A DNA stretch of 64,000 nucleotides, from positions 66,123,242-66,187,241 of the forward strand of contig NC_134401.1 of assembly GCF_050003625.1 (NCBI RefSeq), in the 5' to 3' direction. A program made the position numbers and the translations under genes. Positions 36,383 through 47,593 of this stretch are shown piece after piece. Source of the stretch: Haematobia irritans (Eukaryota; Arthropoda; Insecta; Diptera; Muscidae). Position 1 is the stretch's first letter; each line of letters opens with the position of its first letter. A model generated the notes under the pieces. The model worked only from the letters and a program-made list of their open reading frames with translations. It was not told the origin of the DNA and ran no database searches.

Positions 36383-36896
36383 TGTAGAGGAATTGATCAA
36401 GTTGTTAAATGTCTAAGTCAATTCCGTTTACTGTGGGCTCAAGGTCCCTCTTTTATACTAATTTCTTCTTAAAACTATTTTACATTTTTCAGTCTTAAAT
36501 TTAATAATACATATTTACATTTATGAATTGACCAATGATAAGTCATGGATTACACACATTCTTACACACATGTGTTTCTCATTCTTATTTTCACTTTTTA
36601 CGTTACAATTGCATTTATGCTGACTGCGCAGCATTGCTCTGCTTTGAACCCATTTGACCATATTCTTGTTTAGTTCAATGTTCTATTTAAGAGTAATGGC
36701 AATAATATATAGGTCAGTTGGACATATGCATATGTTGATGCAGTCATCGAATAACAAAGTATGTTGATGAACCAACATAGTAAACAAAACAATGTTAAGT
36801 GCAGATGCAGCGTATGTTAAAAATGTTTAGAATGTTAACATGCAATTTTATGTACAACAACAAAAATGAATGGGATGTGTGAATGATCACACTACA
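36383..36896. mobile_element. Solo LTR, 514 bp
   Basis: It starts TGTAGAGG and ends CACTACA. The empty site is the other gypsy LTR (gataacaacaacaaaaa at 11848). The target is (aac)n, so the TSD is ambiguous, acaa or aacaa. A TATA-like ttttatac at 36450-36457 fits an LTR promoter on the + strand. No internal region or second copy is seen here. Confidence 0.75.
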
Positions 36897-37024
36897 ACAA
36901 CAACAAAAATAATTCAAAAATTAGATTCCTTAAATTTTTATAAGTAAATGAATAATATATAAAGGGATAAAAGTTATCAAGCAACCAAGTTATTAGGTAA
37001 ATTTATAAAAATTGGGAAACTGTA

Positions 37025-37528
37025 TACACCGAAAAAAAGTGAACTGTTTCATAGGAAGAATGAACTACCACGCACGAAAATTGAAATAAATTTTACTCCA
37101 CATTTGAGATTTCCACAAAGCGTTGTTAAAACCAGGAAATTTTAATGCCCTGTTGTTCTTTTTAACTGCAGTTCACGAAATTAGATCATCTCATAGAAGA
37201 AAAAATTAACTAAAAGTAAAGAAGAAAATCATTGGCGCCAAATCATGACCATTTTAACCATACAGTAGTTCATTCTTACTATTTTTGGGAATCGTACGAA
37301 AATTTTCATTTGTTTTAGTTCATATTGAATTTATGTGTACGGTCATTGAACTTTATACTCACGTTTAGTTCATAAAATTTTTGAGACATACTTAAAAAGT
37401 GAGATTTCAGTAAGCTGTGGAAAATTTCGATAAAAATAATAAAATTTAACTACAAGCAAATAATTTTTTTCCAATAAAAATAAGTTAACTTTAGCGTTAG
37501 TTTAACTACGGAATTTTTTTTTTCTGTG
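37025..37528. mobile_element. 504-bp MITE with TA target (tacaccgaaaaa family)
   Basis: The ends are tacaccgaaaaaaa and ttttttttctgtg. TA lies on both sides at 37023-37024 and 37529-37530, and the empty site is actgtaggtgacc at 11984. Related pieces lie at 51364-51554 and 58258-58420. There is no coding capacity. A TA target suggests Tc1/mariner mobilisation. Confidence 0.8.
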
Positions 37529-38258
37529 TAGGTGACCACTTACCCATTCAATCTGCATGTGCGGAGGCCCTCACTGTTGTGATTGATGACAAACATTTAA
37601 TAAATCCTATTAACTTGGTTAACAAAAAATATGGAAATAATTTTACAGATCTATCCACTATTCTTTTACATAAAAAAAATACAAAGCCTAATACCTATTA
37701 GATTTTAATTAAGACTTAATTGAAATCAATTTGAAGGCTATAAATATGCAACAAAACAAATAAATATCACAGGACCGATCCAAATTTAACTCGAAAATTA
37801 TTAACAATTTCAAGAAATAACAACAACTTCAAAATTATAATTATAATGGTAGAATTAACACAAGGTGAATAAGCACAATTAGCAATTAAAAATTTCAATA
37901 GCAAGAACAATATTTTCTTTGTAAGAAAAATATTAAACATTGATAAAAATAATCAAACAAAAATCTCAATAGGTTAAAAAAAAGGATTTTAACCATTCAA
38001 TTAAATTTTAATTGGAATAATAAAATTACTAATTTGATTCCACCATAATTTTACAATTGAACACACGCGTGGTTTCAGCAATTACCATCGAATTTCTGTT
38101 AGCTATACAATAGCCCGTATCACAAATTCCGCCAAGAAGCCCTTGTATGGCAATTGGTGTACATTTGTACCGTGTACAATTTTGATTACCAGCGTTATAA
38201 ATATGGAGGAGATTCTGATCGCCCCCCTCCTGTAGCTAAATTTCAGATGGTATCGATG

Positions 38259-40012
38259 GGTTAAAGTGGCAGCCCGACTAAGATTCAGGCTCACTAAGAC
38301 TATTCAGTCCATTGTGATACCACATTAACTAAAAGTACCTATTACATATGGGCACTTATAGTTTTAACCGCTGAACCTGTTTGATTATTTTTCTTTGTTG
38401 AACCAACCAAATTGTTCCAAAAACATTAGCAGACTGCTTAAGTTAACGTTTTCCAAATCCGCCAGTAATCTAAAGCTATATGCTCCTAAAAGTTGCTTGC
38501 GATTTACACAAAATGCAGGACACTCACACAAGAGGTGTTTAATTGATTCCTTTTCCTCCGCATCATGACAGTTCATACAATAGTCACTATACTTCGCGCC
38601 AATAGTTTTTGCAAAATCGCCTATCAGGCAGCGACCCGTTATAGCAGATATCAGGAGTGATATCTGACGTCTCGAGAACACTAGCATATCTAGTGTGCGG
38701 TTTAAGTTTAAATGGGGCCATATGTGCATGGTGTCGTTAAAGCACTTGCAATTCTCTCATCGAACATTTGCCATCATAACAGCCTTCTCACGCAGCATGA
38801 GCTTGCAGGTAGCCAGGGGCATACCAACAGATTCTAGTTCCCCTGGAATATGTAAGGTAGTCCCTAGCCTTGCCAACTCATCCGCTTCGCAGTTCCCCGG
38901 TATGTTCCTATGGCCAGGCACCCATATTAGGTGAATATTGTACTGCTCAGCCATCTCATTGAGAGATTTGCGGCAGTCGATGGCCGTTTTCGAGTTGAGG
39001 AACACAGAGTCCAAGGATTTTATAGCAGGTTGACTGTCTGAGTATATATGTTATTAATGCCAACATTTGTTGGAACAATACTTCTCAGCCAATTCGCCAC
39101 CTCTCTTATTGCTAATATTTCAGCCTGACATCTCTGATTGTGGATGGGAATTTTCCCCTAACTGCTAGATCGCCATCGTCTGCGTATGCCACCACTTTTA
39201 TCCTTTCTTTTTCTAGAGAAACCAGAAGGTTGTTTATAGCAACATTCCAAAGAAGAGGTGTTAGTACTCCTCCTTGGGGAGTGCCTCTGTTCACATACCT
39301 TTGAATGTTTGCTTGTCCTATTGTGGCCGAAATACATCTCCTCATTAACAGTTCGTCTAGCAGCCTAAGTATACCTATTCCATTTAATATAGAGCTCGGA
39401 TGGACGTTATTGAATGCCCCCTCGATGTCTAGAAACGCCACGATTGTGTATGCATTGACAGATAGTGAGCTTTCAATAAAGCTGACTAGTTCATGCAAAG
39501 CGGTCTCAGTAGACCTGCCCTGTGAGTATGCATGCTGTCGTTTCGAGAGCAAACTTTAATCGACGCTAGTTCTAAGATAAATATCTATCAGTCTTAAGTA
39601 GGAATGAGGGTAAGCTGATTGGTCGGAAATCCTTCGCACTCGAGTGAGAGGCTTTTCCCGCTTTAGGTATGAAAACGACTTTTGTCTCCCTCCACTTTCC
39701 TGGGATATATGCTAAGTTGATGCATCCTACATATATATCGCCGACAACCGCAGTAATTCTATCAGGTCCGGGGGATTTGAATGGTCCAAATCTATTTTAC
39801 GCTCATTTTATTCTGGATTCCGATACAATTTCCTCGATAAGAAACAACCGCTGAGCCCCTGTGGCACCACCAGAACATGGTTCGACCGTCTGATTTCCAG
39901 GAAAATGTGTGTCCAATGGTACCTCCAGCGTCTCCTAACTGGACGTTGTCAAATTGCCCTCCGGTGTTTTAATAAAACCTGGAGCGGAGTTAGTGGATGC
40001 TAGTACCTTCCG
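38259..40012 (-). pseudogene. 5'-truncated LINE copy with an internal deletion
   Basis: This is the same family as 23163-28117. The 3' end (38259-38340) keeps the shared SINE/LINE tail. The Cys/His and RNase H part is 38385-39120. About 830 bp between RT and RNase H are missing at 39124-39128. RT (TPQGGVLTPLLWN, YADDGDLAV) is 39112-39552, and N-terminal RT is 39600-40012, with stops and indels. It inserted at the tip of the gypsy 5' LTR. The 5' truncation point meets the next SINE directly. Confidence 0.88.
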
Positions 40013-40250
40013 GAGCCAACGTGGTACAATGGTTAGCATACCCGCCTTGCATACACAAGGTCGTGGGTTCGATTCCTGCTTCGACCTGCGTCGGCTATAA
40101 AAAGTAGGTCCCTTGTCATTGAGCTTAATATGGAATCGGGCAGCACTCAGTGATAAGAGAGAAGCTCACCAATGTGGTATCACGATGGACTGAATAGTCT
40201 AAGTGAGCCTGATACATCGGGCTTCCACCAAACCCAACCAAACCCAACCT
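40013..40250 (+). mobile_element. tRNA-derived SINE, internally deleted
   Basis: The head ggagccaacgtggtacaatgg and B box ggttcgattcc (40069-40079) are present, then a jump of ~95 bp from cttcgacc to tgcgtcggctataaaaag. The 3' end is the LINE-like tail with aacccaacc repeats. No TSD is seen; the 5' edge abuts the truncated LINE. Confidence 0.85.
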
Positions 40251-40424
40251 ATGTCTTATCTAGTCTTATCTATAACCATCTGGAATAATCTACAAGCAAC
40301 TTGTAATTCATCTGTTAGATGTCGCACACATACATTACCGCATATTTACATGTGGTTATGCTCTTATTACTGCAACAATAACAATAGGCAATGAGAATAA
40401 CAAAACAAACGGGGTTACTGAATT

Positions 40425-40785
40425 CAAAGCAAAGACAATAAACTCTAGGAAGATAGGAAATTGGCTTGCGTAATACCAAATGTTGCATTTACCATGTTAG
40501 TTCCATACATGTTTGTAATTTTTTAAATTTGTTTTTCGTTTTTATTTTTTAAATGAAAAACTTAATTTTCTTAATGAAACAATGTTAAATTTTAGGCAAC
40601 AACAAAAAATTACATTTTCCCGTTTAAGGAAATTTATTTCGTGCTCTTAATTTCTTTTTATTTGCATTTTAATGCTATGTCAATACTTGTCGTATACGCG
40701 TTTGGTTCGAGTATGAAACTAACACGGTAAATGGTTTGATCTCCTCTGTAGCCAATTTCCTATCTTCCTAGAGTTATTGTTTTTG
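40425..40785. mobile_element. 361-bp MITE with 8-bp TSD, upstream intron of the RGK gene
   Basis: Perfect 8-bp repeats actgaatt lie at 40417-40424 and 40786-40793. TIRs start CAAA and include ctaggaagataggaaattgg at 40445-40464, mirrored at about 40750-40769. Internal sequence is shared with 42006-42330. CA...TG ends with an 8-bp TSD suit hAT or P superfamilies; there is no coding. Confidence 0.9.
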
Positions 40786-41855
40786 ACTGAATTAACCCTT
40801 TCACTACAGAAATAAACCTAATGATAAAAACTTTTATTTTTCTTCTTTTTTACTTGTACTAACAGCATGTAGAACAAAAATTGTCATTTTGAAAACCTAC
40901 CTCAATTACTTCAAGAGCTATATGAGCTTGTTCTAAAAACTTTATTCGTGAATTGCGACCAAATGGTCTTACGAAAATAAGCGCTATTTAGCCTATAATA
41001 TCTTTCAAAGTGTGAGAAAAAATACAAAAAAGAACCCGTAAAAATATCAGCTATAGTTTTTGTATAAATGTCCATTTACTAGAAACATACAGTACAAAAA
41101 TTGTCTCAAATTTTCGTATTTTTCGTTTCTTGTTAAAGAAGTTTATAAAAATGTATTTTAGACCTCACCAATATGGACAATATGAAAGCCTCTACTTTAA
41201 AATAACATCGAGAAATAAATCGAAACTAAGTGGGAAAATAGAATTTGGTGTCTTTTTCGAATGTCCTTCTAAGTGAACATCAGTAGTGAAAGGGTTAAGA
41301 GCGATTGAGAAACTAAGAACACAAAAGAAGCTTAAGAAAGTAAATAGATGATTCTAACAAGTGATGACTTAATTTTATCGTTACAATTTGAAATGTTATA
41401 TTAACGGAAACTAATTTAAATAAACTTAAATCTAGAAGTATCAGTTTGTAACAATATATTTCTAAGTTATATATATTTCTGCATGTTCTTACATATTAAA
41501 ATTTATGTCACAAACATTTTTTACTCATTTATGAAAATTATATGGTGGCACTTAAAAATGTTGTGTCTAAAAATTGCGCTACACAAAAATTTGTTATTAT
41601 CGATCAATAATTGCGCATAGCCCCCATATAATCCGATCCCGATTTTACTCAAAATGTCATTTTTAACTGCCAACAATGTCAATTTGGATCGGGTACAAAG
41701 GTATGGAAAGTCGTCTAGTGGATTTTTAAGAAAACGATTTCTATTCTAGTCTTTGAATAAATTATAGTGGTTGTGATATATGAAGTATTTCATAGAAAAA
41801 ATTAATACGATTTATCTTTGTTCTCCTAATGCATGAATGTTTTATTAATTTTCAG
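40786..41855 (+). other. Intron sequence before the RGK exon
   Basis: AT-rich, with no further exon or element recognised. It ends in a splice acceptor, tttattaattttcag. Confidence 0.6.
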
Positions 41856-41956
41856 ATGGAAAAACTCTAGCTGCCTCCCGTGATGTTAAATTCATTGAAA
41901 CTTCTAGTGGTATTCAGCACAATGTAGATGAACTTCTTGTTGGAGTCTTGAAACAG
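41856..41956 (+). CDS. RGK-family small GTPase, penultimate exon (G5 region)
   Basis: 101-bp exon between acceptor ...ttaattttcag and donor gtactact. Two bases complete a split codon, then 33 codons read GKTLAASRDVKFIETSSG and IQHNVDELLVGVLKQ. KFIETS is the G5 box, and HNVDELL just after it is distinctive of RGK proteins (Rad, Gem, Rem and fly Rgk). These are Ras-like proteins known to bind Cav beta subunits and suppress voltage-gated calcium channels. The exon ends in phase 0, matching the next one. The earlier G1-G4 exons are not in the window. Orthology to a particular fly Rgk gene cannot be settled from this part. It is too short to appear as an ORF. Confidence 0.9.
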
Positions 41957-42876
41957 GTACTACTCCAATATAAATATGATAAAAGGTTACATGGGCAGCC
42001 TACGTCAAAGATTATAGATTTGAGGAAGATGGGAGATTGGCTTGCTTCATACCAAATGTTGCATTTTTCGTTCTTTTTTTCGTTCTTATTTTTTAAATGA
42101 AAAATATAATTTTCTTAATGAAACAATGTTAAATTTTAGGCAACAACAAAAAAAATTACATTTTCCCCTTTATGGAAATTTATTTCGTGCTCCTAATTTC
42201 TTTTTATTTGCATTTGAATGCTATGTCAATACTTGTCGTATACGCGTTTGGTTCGAGTATTAAACTAATGTGGTAAATGGTTTGATGTGCTCAGTAGCCA
42301 ATCTCCCATCTTCCTCTTTTATTATCTTTGGCCTACGTATCATGTATAAATGCTATTGTTGTTGCTTATTAATATTATTCGTCTAATTTGATAACTTTAT
42401 ATGTTACTACGCGGTGAATATGCACAACCGAAATATTCAGGATCCACGTATATAACGAATAAGAAAGCAGGCCCAAATTATTACTTTAACATCAGTTAGA
42501 GTAGTTAATTGCACTTCGCTAAAACGATTTACATCTCAAAGGCTTTAAACTACTTAAATAAATGAAAATAAAACAAAATGGCTGACTGACTAAAATTTAT
42601 CGATTTAATTCTATCTGAAATATCGAGAATCTCTATCGAAAGGTTTTAAGATACCTTTAGAATTACCAGCTTTAAATCTCACTTTCAATCTCCTCGCAGC
42701 ACTACCAAAGCTTGAAATAAACGTTTAATAACGGATTGAGAAATGATTTATTTCATGGGAGTTCCCGTTAAAGATTTGTTTAGCTCATAAGATATCAAAC
42801 CAAACAAAAAATAATTTCAAAATTTTTAGTTACTTATATTAAAATAAATTTTTATTTTTCTTTGTCATACCTCTAG
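41957..42876 (+). other. RGK intron, 920 bp, containing a MITE
   Basis: Donor gtactact, acceptor cataccTctag at 42868-42876. It holds the MITE 42006-42330; the rest is AT-rich with nothing recognised. Confidence 0.85.
42006..42330. mobile_element. 325-bp MITE with 8-bp TSD, inside the RGK intron
   Basis: Perfect 8-bp repeats gcctacgt lie at 41998-42005 and 42331-42338. The ends are CAAAGAT and ATCTTTG. A 21-bp inverted block, gaggaagatgggagattggc plus t, is at 42022-42042, mirrored near 42296-42316. It is the same family as 40425-40785. Confidence 0.92.
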
Positions 42877-43035
42877 ATGCGCTTGAAGGAGTCGAGGGAG
42901 AAAAAGGCGAGTACCTCCAAGATGAAAACATCCCGCACCCATATATCACTGCAAATGGCAAAGGAAATACTTCATAAAATTTGCCTCAGCGATATATCCA
43001 AATCAAAGAGCTGTGAAAATCTACATGTTTTGTAA
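42877..43035 (+). CDS. RGK-family small GTPase, terminal exon with conserved C-terminus
   Basis: After the acceptor ctctag, 52 codons run MRLKESREKKASTSKMKTSR to SKSKSCENLHVL and TAA at 43033-43035. Joined in phase to the previous exon it gives LLVGVLKQ-MRLKESREKK, like the Q-I-RLK of vertebrate and fly RGKs. RGK proteins lack a prenyl CaaX box and end in a conserved cysteine motif of the type KSC.(N/D)L.VL, which is present. The basic, serine-rich stretch fits the membrane-binding and 14-3-3 region of the family. With 41856-41956 this is the only host coding sequence I can support. Confidence 0.92.
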   Translation: MRLKESREKKASTSKMKTSRTHISLQMAKEILHKICLSDISKSKSCENLHVL

Positions 43036-43574
43036 GACATTATATTAACTCCTATCTTCCCTGAAAAGTTAATATTAAAAAAAGAAATAATACTTGGGTA
43101 AAAGTGTGATTTTTTTATACAAAATAAGTGAATATCTATATCTATACAAAGAAAATGGTTGTACGGTCTGTCACCCACATAACGTAACTGCTTTAAGTCG
43201 CTGCACTTCTCACATTCCTTCTTTCATTTACAAATACTACTTTATTTTGTTTTAAGGACGAACAAAATTATTAAATGTCATTTTTTTATTTCCAAAATCT
43301 ACAAGTTTTCCTAAAAGAATTTTCCAATGCCCATATGCATAAGAAACGTGTAAACAATAATTCCCTATAAAAACAAAAATTCACATAATAAAAACATTCT
43401 TATGTGAAGTTCTTATATCAGTTACCTATTGTAAAACTTGTTTACTCCTTCAACCTTATTGACCATATTTCGTGATGCTACTTCATTATTGAACATTAGC
43501 AACTGATGCCAAAATTGTTATTAATGTGATTATCAATATGTTTAATATTTCCTCACCCCAAAAAAGTGAATCCA
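43036..43574 (+). other. Presumed 3' UTR of the RGK gene
   Basis: Non-coding, AT-rich. AATAAA at 43387-43392 is a candidate poly(A) signal. Confidence 0.45.
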
Positions 43575-44155
43575 CACACAAGAAAAATTTTTCTGATTCA
43601 ATCACGAAATTAATTGATCCAATTAATTTTTTAATTGAAATGTTTTCAATCACGAAAATGATAGTATCAATCACAGTTTTAATTGGGCATAGAAAAATAT
43701 CTTGATTAAAAAATTAATTGATTTCATTACCAAATTTCAATTAATTTTTTAATTGATTCAATTAAAAATTTAATTGATGTTGATTGCAAAACTCAATTAA
43801 TTCATTAATTAAAAAAGGTAACTATTTTTAATTACCTTTTGAATTGGCTTAGAATTTTTATTTGGATTAACAATTGATTGTTTGAAAAAAAAAAATTAAT
43901 TAAAAATTTAAAAAAATGTTAATCACTTTTTTAACTGACTTAGTCTTCCGAATTTGATTAAAAGTTTATTGTATCAATTAACTTCTTAATTAAAAATTTT
44001 AAAATGTTCAATCATTGACTTAATTAACTTAATGTTTCTATCTTGATTAAAAAGTTAATTGTACCAATTAATTCATTAATTGAACAAAATTTCAACTTCA
44101 ATTAACTTTTTAATTGGAAATATTTTGGTGATATATTTTTCTGTGCACCATCAAA
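43575..44155. repeat. Tract of degenerate aattaattga / tcaattaatt repeats
   Basis: Many short inverted copies of ttaattga and tcaattaa over 580 bp, with ends caagaaaaatttttctg and tatttttctgtgca. It may be a MITE built of subterminal repeats. Similar sequence recurs at 49612-49760. Confidence 0.6.
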
Positions 44156-44252
44156 GAAAATGTAGATTTATTTTAAAAAATTAACATGTTACAAATATCT
44201 TTATACTTTTTGTCAAATTGAAGAAAATTTATTAAAAATAATAACTTATTAC

Positions 44253-44297
44253 ACAGGGCAACAGTGATTTTGTTGATTAAGAACTGAATATCAATAT
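44253..44297. repeat. Terminal fragment of the palindromic element family
   Basis: tacacagggcaacagtgattttgttgattaag... matches the first ~45 bp of 13018 onward with one change, then turns back on itself (gaactgaatatcaatatcagttc). Confidence 0.75.
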
Positions 44298-46569
44298 CAG
44301 TTCTTTAAGAAAATTTCGTATGTTGAAGGAAAAAAATTGGATTTAAAAATTGTTAAAGTGTCTTTAGCGCCATACGAATTTCAAAGCCTTTTGGGAGACT
44401 TATGAACTCAATTTTAGACAAATATGAACTATATTATTTTTTAGTAAAATTGTGTTGTGTATTTGTATACAACTTTTTTCTTATTTCTAGTTCATTATTT
44501 AAATATGGAACTTTTACTAATTTTGGGCACATTTAACTAAAGTCAACTAATTTTCTAAAGTTAAGTTGGCATTAGCTTCCCCTTTTTAAGTGCTCTTTGG
44601 TTATCCCCTCGTTATATGTGAGTAACAGAAATTGTGTGAATTCATAGTATAATTAATTCATAGTATAATTAAGAGAGTTTTCATGATATGTGGGAGTTAT
44701 GATTTCGTGCAACCATTAACAAAACATCTGAAAAAATTCGAATTAATAATTTTTCGACACTAGTTTGCATATTCACACACTTATACAAATTTATACATTA
44801 GAGTGACGCTGGTATAGCCTATTCTTATCGACTTTTTAATTAGTTTAAAAATTGGAAAAGCGATTTTAAAAAAATCGATGTCACCTTATGTGATCATTGA
44901 AAAATCGACTTTGATACCGAAACTTTCGACTTTTTCGAACTTTAAGCACAGAAGGAGCTACAACACATTTACCTTTCAATTCAAATGTGGCTTTTATACT
45001 TTTTAGTCAAAGTTCGATTTTAGAGTCTATAGAAGAGGATTATTGAATATTAAAAAAAAAAAAACACACACACACATTATTAATGCGATTTTTTTTTATT
45101 CTACACTAGGACACTTAGTTATTGATGATATAGAATTTTTCAAATTATTTTGATAGTTTTATGCTGTGAGACTTGCGCTATAAACTTGATGCATGCCAAA
45201 AACTACTCTTAATTTCTTCCAATCGAGAATCATATCGAAATGACTGTTAAATGTTGACTGTTCTTATAAACATAGTATATTTCCATAAATAAATATAATC
45301 TAAGTATATTTTCAAAAGAAATCACAGCCACCAATTGTCCTAGAAATGTGCTTCAGAAGCACTTCTAAGTTTCTAATGTTGGAAAAGATTCTACAACGGA
45401 GTGTGGTGTATTTTGAACAATAAAATTAAAGAATACGCTTATATTAAAACTGAAATTCAAATATTTCAAAAAAAATATTTACATAATCTATGTTTTAGTT
45501 TAGTACTTCAACTTACATTAAAAAACAACAAGAGCATATACACAATCAACTATAAGTTCTATAATATATTAATACTATAATATATACACGCTATTATAAT
45601 ATAAACATACATAAAATGATCAAAATCCAAATAATCAATACATACGAATTTTTGTAACAAAAAAAATGATCGTCTAAGATATTTACGGCCATTTTCATGT
45701 AGCTCCCTTAGGCTTTAAGTGCCAGTTAACAGAAAGCAAATCTTCTATCTACTTAACTTTAACTGAAAATTTTTCGCAGATAAATTCCTAACTTGCATAT
45801 GTAATAAAAAGGGTAAGATGACAGATATGACCATAGTACGGTTTAAAAGTTCGTTAGCTAATGTAGCACTAACGGAGGTTCATGTTAGTCAGAAACACAC
45901 TGAAAGAAGTGAAATTATAGATAAACGAAACAATTTTTTAACGTTAGAATTAATCGTTGCAACGCTTGCCATAAGTGAGGCTTTATTTTCTGTTAAAGAA
46001 TCTACTTAGTAATAAAGAGACATTTCGTTTGTCTAAGATTTCGTTTCCGAATTTACAAGATTTTACGAATCAGAAAATGTGAAGTAAACTGCAGTAAAGT
46101 AACACGGAATAATATACATATAACTTTTCCTACATAGACATATTCAGCGATGTTTTTGATACCCATAACAAAAGTGTTGTAGGAATACTATTCAAAATAT
46201 CAAAAAAGTCAATTGTTTGAAACAATTGACTTTCGACAATTGATATTTTCACTTTTGGTTATATTAAAAGGCCACAAAAACTAATGACCAAATGCCCTTA
46301 TAAAAGACTAATTTTGTCAAATATATTAGGTAGATAGCATATCTACCTTTGCTAGCACCTGTCCACCCGGTTAGTAAAATCGGGTAGAATTTTCGAGATT
46401 TCAAAAGGCTCCAACTAACCATTGTTCATTCAATCTATTGAGATCTCAGTCGTATCTTGCGATTAAAATTAATTTATTAATTACACTAAAAATGTACACT
46501 TGATGAGAGTCGACTTTTCTTATGTATTTTGATCTGCTGAATTCGAAATTTTATTTTAGTTTTTCGCTC
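44298..46569. other. AT-rich DNA without a recognised gene
   Basis: Contains an A run followed by (ac)n at 45050-45076. A possible MITE piece near 45690-46080 (tttcgtttgtctaagatttcg) resembles 63470-63495. ORFs here are short and lack domain signals. Confidence 0.5.
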
Positions 46570-47460
46570 TTTTTTTTCATTAGCGTAGCTAGACAATTTT
46601 CCTAGGGGGGGCTATAGCCCCCCCCTAGCTAAAAATTTATAGACTGAACTTATAGGTTCAATTAATGTTTTATTTCATAAAATTGAATAAAAAATTAGAC
46701 ATCAAAATAACTCGACAATTAATTTATAATAAAGCAACTAAAAGTAGTTCCACACTTTTCCCAGCAAAAAAATTGTGAGTTGGTCTAAAGGCACAACTTT
46801 AAAAGCACTTCCAAATATGTCCTCAATTATTTTAACTACACAGGAAGTTTTTTTACTTCATTTTTTCATATTTATTGTGTGATTTTTTGTTTTCTTTTTT
46901 TTCAAATAGTTTAAGAAAAGAGTAAGAAAAAATAAATTGGTACAAATTATTCAAATTTTGCCATAAACTGCTAAATCCATTATAGAAAAATCGATAATTT
47001 TGGAAATTATTCGAGGATAAACGTTTCAAACAAGTCAGAATGCATTAAAAATCATGAAAACAATAAAAAAATTATTTTTTTTTTTGGGAAAATATCACAT
47101 AATTTTTTAATTCACATTCAAAACACTGAATTCGGATCTCACCTTAAGAAGTGATGCAAATTCATTGCAACGGCTGTTGAAACGGTGGACATTTGTCCTA
47201 TGACAAGCTCATATTACATTCATTGCTTCTCCGCCAATTTTGCACCACTTCTAGACCATTTCACTACTTTTTTGGCGACGCTTTTTCGCAGCATTATTAA
47301 GATATTAAATAAATCTAAAATTTTTCTGGGGGGGTCTAAGCCCCCTCCCCAGAGGCCTTTCTACGTTTATGCTTTTTTACTAAACAAATTATATCTCGAG
47401 TTAGAAACGTCCGATTATATCGTTACTTAAATGAAAGGTATTAAGATGATGAATGATCGT
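46485..47460 (-). repeat. Dispersed repeat interrupted by the hAT-like element
   Basis: 46485-46577 and 47372-47460 together are the reverse complement of 49385-49595 (gaattcagcagatcaaaata, tacctttcatttaagtaacg). It ends near aatctgtg. Confidence 0.7.
46578..47371. mobile_element. hAT-like non-autonomous element, 794 bp
   Basis: The ends are CATTAGCGTAGCTAG and the inverse of CATAAACGTAGAAAG. Each TIR contains a G7/C7 palindrome (cctagggggggctatagccc at 46601-46620; ctgggggggtctaagccccc at 47327-47346). It interrupts a repeat whose intact, inverted copy at about 49390-49595 shows the empty site. Flanks are T-rich 8-mers (tttttttt, ctttttta). GCGTAG plus G-rich TIRs with an 8-bp TSD suit hAT; this is inference. 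Confidence 0.7.
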
Positions 47461-47593
47461 GTATAATTGGATCTGTGATAAGTTAAGTGGTTAAAAAAAT
47501 ATTGATGTGAAAAAGCCACATTTTGAAAACGTCCGGTTTCTCTTCATGGTCGTATAGGTGATACTCTAACGTAAGTAATAACAAGAAGAAAAG

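Larger units (their letters stand above)
11469..38258 (-). mobile_element. Ty3/gypsy LTR retrotransposon, disrupted by nested insertions
   Basis: I join these parts as one element for three reasons: 1.2-kb repeats of the same orientation lie at both ends; a tRNA-type primer-binding site lies just inside the upper one; and gag-protease-RT-RNase H-integrase run in order on the minus strand between them. Insertions inside it are a palindromic element (13019-16349), SINEs (16774-17117 and 19315-19627), a BEL element (22771-36268), a solo LTR (36383-36896) and a MITE (37025-37528). Without them the element would be about 8.2 kb, normal for the group. It inserted into the BEL/Pao fragment below. 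The upper target flank is lost to a LINE insertion, so no host TSD is seen. The region after pol is short and shows no env. Confidence 0.8.
36274..38258 (-). repeat. Gypsy 5' LTR, 5' portion, with two insertions
   Basis: This aligns with 11751-12682 of the 3' LTR after removal of 36383-36896 and 37025-37528. A 16-bp extra piece (gcggaggccctcactg) lies near 37561. The last bases of the LTR tip are replaced by the LINE junction at 38259. Confidence 0.85.

Noticed and set aside
36383..36896. Full LTR retrotransposon
   Set aside because: Only one TG...CA unit is present and the gypsy LTR continues on both sides, so it is a solo LTR.
43575..44155. CRISPR-like or satellite array
   Set aside because: The units are short, degenerate and in both orientations, without constant spacing or unique spacers.
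45818..46009. 63-codon ORF in AT-rich DNA
   Set aside because: It overlaps a dispersed repeat (parts recur near 63470) and has no recognisable protein features.
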